From Pseudomonas sp. StFLB209 (GTDB lineage Bacteria > Pseudomonadota > Gammaproteobacteria > Pseudomonadales > Pseudomonadaceae), in the NCBI RefSeq assembly GCF_000829415.1, contig NZ_AP014637.1:3055001-3119000 (forward strand): a stretch of DNA of 64,000 bases, in the 5' to 3' direction. Made by a program: the position numbers and the translations under genes. The notes below the pieces were generated by a model. The model did not search any database. It had not been told where the DNA came from and was given only the letters and a program-made list of their open reading frames with translations. Shown here in pieces: positions 61,401 to 64,000 of this stretch. Positions within the stretch are counted from its first letter, which is position 1, and every line of letters begins with the position of its first letter.

Positions 61401-62252
61401 ATGACTTCAACGCTGTATCCGACCCGGTTGCCTTGCGGCAACCGGGTTCTTGATTTGGCCCGGACGCATGTCATGGGCATTCTGAATGCGACTCCCGACT
61501 CTTTCTCCGATGGCGGCCGCTACAGCCAGCTTGATGCTGCGCTGCGCCATGCCGAAGCGATGGTGCTGGCTGGTGCGACTCTGATCGATATTGGTGGTGA
61601 GTCCACTCGCCCCGGTGCGCCACCGGTCTCTGTGCCCGAAGAGCTGGAGCGGGTTGCGCCGTTGGTCGAGCGGGTCGCTCAAGAGCTGGATGTGGTGATT
61701 TCCGTCGATACCTCAACCCCTGAGGTGATGCTGGAAACCGCACGTCTGGGGGCGGGTCTGATCAACGACGTCCGCTCGCTGCGCCGTCCTGGTGCTCTGG
61801 AGGCGGCTGCGCAGACCGGTTTGCCGGTTTGTCTGATGCACATGCTGGGCGAGCCTGGCGATATGCAGGATAATCCGCACTATCGCGACCTGGTTCAGGA
61901 AGTCAGTGATTTTCTGGTCGAGCGTATGAAGCAGTGCGCAGCCGTCGGTATTGGCGCTGAGCGCATTATTCTCGACCCCGGGTTTGGCTTCGCCAAGACA
62001 CTGGATCACAATCTCAGCCTGTTCAAGCACATGGAAGTTCTGCAAGCGTTGGGGCGCCCACTCTTGGTGGGTGTCTCGCGCAAGAGCATGATTGGCGGTG
62101 TGCTGGGGCGTGCGGTGGATGAGCGCCTGTATGGCGGTCTGGCCCTGGCGGCTCTGGCGATGAGCAAGGGCGCGCGGATCCTGCGTGTGCACGATGTTGC
62201 CGAGACGGTCGATGTCGTACGCATGATTACAGCTGTCGAGTCAGCTGAATAA
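61401..62252 (+). CDS. folP: Dihydropteroate synthase
   Basis: 283 residues. TIM-barrel with the family motifs GILNATPDSFSDGG, DIGGESTRPGA, VDTSTPEVM, DPGFGFAKTLDHN and VSRKSMIGG. It joins PABA and dihydropterin pyrophosphate in folate synthesis and is the target of sulfonamides. It lies eight bases after ftsH and 18 before glmM. Confidence 0.97.
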   Translation: MTSTLYPTRLPCGNRVLDLARTHVMGILNATPDSFSDGGRYSQLDAALRHAEAMVLAGATLIDIGGESTRPGAPPVSVPEELERVAPLVERVAQELDVVISVDTSTPEVMLETARLGAGLINDVRSLRRPGALEAAAQTGLPVCLMHMLGEPGDMQDNPHYRDLVQEVSDFLVERMKQCAAVGIGAERIILDPGFGFAKTLDHNLSLFKHMEVLQALGRPLLVGVSRKSMIGGVLGRAVDERLYGGLALAALAMSKGARILRVHDVAETVDVVRMITAVESAE

Positions 62253-62270
62253 GAACACTGTGGAGCACCC

Positions 62271-63611
62271 ATGACTACCAAAAAATATTTCGGCACCGAC
62301 GGCATTCGCGGTCGTGTTGGCCAGTACCCGATTACCCCTGATTTCATGCTTAAGCTGGGCTGGGCAGCGGGCATGGCGTTTCGCCGTATGGGCGCCTGCC
62401 GAATTCTGGTGGGTAAGGACACTCGTATTTCGGGCTACATGTTCGAATCCGCCCTGGAGGCCGGTCTTTCGGCTGCCGGGGCCGATGTCATGTTGCTCGG
62501 TCCGATGCCTACGCCGGCGATCGCCTACCTGACGCGCACCTTTCACGCAGAAGCCGGTATCGTGATCAGCGCATCGCACAATCCGCATTACGATAACGGC
62601 ATCAAGTTTTTCTCGGGGCAGGGCACCAAGCTGCCTGACGAGATCGAAATGATGATCGAAGAGTTGCTGGATGCGCCGATGACCGTCGTGGACTCGGAGA
62701 ATCTGGGCAAGGTGTCGCGGATCAACGACGCAGCCGGTCGTTATATCGAGTTCTGCAAGAGCAGCGTGCCGACGGGCACCAGCTTTGCCGGGCTGAAACT
62801 GGTGGTCGATTGTGCTCATGGGGCTACCTACAAGATCGCGCCCAGCGTGTTTCGCGAGCTGGGTGCGCAGGTCAGTGTTCTGGCTGCGCAGCCCAACGGC
62901 CTGAATATCAACGAAAACTGCGGTTCCACGCACCTTGAGTCATTGCAGGCCGCCGTGCTGGCCGAGAAGGCCGACCTGGGCATCGCCTTTGACGGCGATG
63001 GTGACCGGGTGCTGATGGTCGACCAGACCGGTGCGATAGTCGATGGCGATGAGTTGATGTACATCATTGCCCGCGACATGCATCAGCGTGATCGCCTCAA
63101 TGGCGGTGTCGTCGGTACATTGATGAGCAATCTGGGGCTTGAGCTTGGGCTGGCCGAGCTCGGCATTCCATTTGTTCGGGCCAATGTCGGTGACCGCTAC
63201 GTGATTGCCGAACTGCTGGAGCGCAACTGGCTGCTCGGCGGTGAGAACTCCGGGCATGTGGTATGTATGCAGCACACCACGACCGGGGATGCCGTTATCG
63301 CCGCGCTGCAGGTGTTGATGGCCCTGCGCCGTGCAGGTGAAAGCCTGGCTCAGGCGCGCCAGAAACTGCGCAAGTGCCCTCAGGTGTTGATCAATGTGCG
63401 CTTCGCTGGCGGCCTGGATCCGGTCGCTCATCCGTCCGTGCAGCAGGCTTGTGCCCGGGTAACCGACGAAATGGCCGGGCGTGGTCGGGTGTTGTTGCGC
63501 AAGTCCGGGACCGAGCCGCTGGTGCGTGTCATGGTCGAAGGTGAGGACGAAGTGCGGGTCCGGGCCTATGCCGAAGAACTGGCCAGGCTGGTCGATGAAG
63601 TTTGTTCCTGA
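62271..63611 (+). CDS. glmM: Phosphoglucosamine mutase
   Basis: 446 residues. The active-site Ser is in [17 protein letters not shown]; the metal-binding loop is [13 protein letters not shown]; the substrate loop is GGENSGHV; the C-terminal phosphate loop is [11 protein letters not shown]. It converts glucosamine-6-P to glucosamine-1-P for peptidoglycan and LPS. The ftsH-folP-glmM-tpiA order is conserved in Pseudomonas. Confidence 0.97.
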   Translation: MTTKKYFGTDGIRGRVGQYPITPDFMLKLGWAAGMAFRRMGACRILVGKDTRISGYMFESALEAGLSAAGADVMLLGPMPTPAIAYLTRTFHAEAGIVISASHNPHYDNGIKFFSGQGTKLPDEIEMMIEELLDAPMTVVDSENLGKVSRINDAAGRYIEFCKSSVPTGTSFAGLKLVVDCAHGATYKIAPSVFRELGAQVSVLAAQPNGLNINENCGSTHLESLQAAVLAEKADLGIAFDGDGDRVLMVDQTGAIVDGDELMYIIARDMHQRDRLNGGVVGTLMSNLGLELGLAELGIPFVRANVGDRYVIAELLERNWLLGGENSGHVVCMQHTTTGDAVIAALQVLMALRRAGESLAQARQKLRKCPQVLINVRFAGGLDPVAHPSVQQACARVTDEMAGRGRVLLRKSGTEPLVRVMVEGEDEVRVRAYAEELARLVDEVCS

Positions 63612-63677
63612 AAACGGCTTGCCAGCTTTGAAATGGTTGGGTAAGATCTGCGCCCACTTTGACCGACGAGGTAAAGC

Positions 63678-64000
63678 ATGCGTCGCCCTATGGTAGCTGG
63701 TAACTGGAAGATGCACGGTACCCGCGCCAGCGTCGCTGAGCTGGTCGAGGGACTCGCAGCGCAGGACCTGCCTGGCAGTGTTGATGTTGCAGTGATTCCT
63801 TCGAGTCTGCATATCGGTCAAGTGGTCGACGCGCTCCAAGGTACGTCGATCGTCGTGGGAGCCCAGGATGCAGCCGTTCAGGCTGAACAGGGCGCCCTGA
63901 CAGGCGAGACGGCATCGGTTCAGTTGGTCGATGCAGGTTGTAAGCTGGTTCTGGTTGGTCACTCCGAGCGACGCCTTTTGTTGGGCGAGTCTGACGAAGT
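63678..64000 (+). CDS. tpiA: Triosephosphate isomerase, 5' part (runs off the window)
   Basis: The frame from ATG 63678 is open to the end of the window (107 codons seen). It begins [14 protein letters not shown], with the substrate Asn and Lys (NWKMH), and reaches the catalytic His in VLVGHSERR. It interconverts DHAP and glyceraldehyde-3-P in glycolysis. The catalytic Glu and the rest lie beyond 64000. GACGAGGTAAAGC upstream gives a moderate ribosome site. Confidence 0.96.
   Translation, partial: MRRPMVAGNWKMHGTRASVAELVEGLAAQDLPGSVDVAVIPSSLHIGQVVDALQGTSIVVGAQDAAVQAEQGALTGETASVQLVDAGCKLVLVGHSERRLLLGESDE

Overview
The window is a piece of a Pseudomonas chromosome (fluorescens/putida/syringae side of the genus). 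The evidence is the gene order lldP-lldR-smpB-ratA-rnfH-bamE-fur-recN-grpE-dnaK-dnaJ-dapB-carA-carB-greA-yhbY-rlmE-ftsH-folP-glmM-tpiA, the high GC content with strong G/C third positions, and a tmRNA whose tag reads ANDENYEGYALAA.

Layout. 1-700: end of an rRNA operon (23S 3' end, 5S, terminator). 789-2106: a BON-domain protein and a hemerythrin gene cut off at its 5' end by an IS3-family element (2107-3354). 3355-33540: a ~30 kb accessory (genomic island/defence) region that ends beside the 3' end of ssrA, with a P4-type integrase next to ssrA. 33543-64000: core chromosome, comprising tmRNA, the lactate utilisation operon (lldP-lutABC-dld with its LldR regulator), smpB, fur, recN, the heat-shock operon, carAB, ftsH, folP, glmM and the start of tpiA.

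The accessory region holds several systems that look like anti-phage or anti-DNA modules: (i) a HEPN protein divergent from an operon with an unknown protein, a RecB-like nuclease, an SF1 helicase and an ankyrin protein; (ii) a WYL-domain regulator divergent from a membrane/coiled-coil protein and an ADP-ribosylglycohydrolase-like protein; (iii) an operon with a 41-residue membrane protein, a DUF262/DUF1524 (GmrSD-like) protein, a small zinc-ribbon protein, a dynamin-like GTPase split over two genes and a LeoA-type dynamin (LeoABC/Eleos-like); (iv) a lipase-like protein; (v) a complete type I restriction-modification operon hsdM-hsdS-HrgA-like-small ORF-hsdR.

The main discovery candidate is regulatory. 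Three of these operons (starts at 4359, 12799 and 23858) and the WYL regulator gene itself carry the same element, GTTTACCTGT, usually followed by a short inverted repeat and then a -35-like TTGG/GTGG box at a fixed distance of 13-14 nt. Two of the promoters also share a second upstream element exactly 79-80 bp away. I read this as one BrxR/CapW-like WYL repressor controlling an island-wide set of defence operons, which remains to be tested.

The island also looks partly decayed. There is an in-frame TAG in the first operon, frameshifts in the nuclease-helicase and glycohydrolase genes, a broken AraC regulator next to an IS5-family insertion, and a premature TAG in the integrase. The type I RM and LeoA/DUF262 genes look intact.
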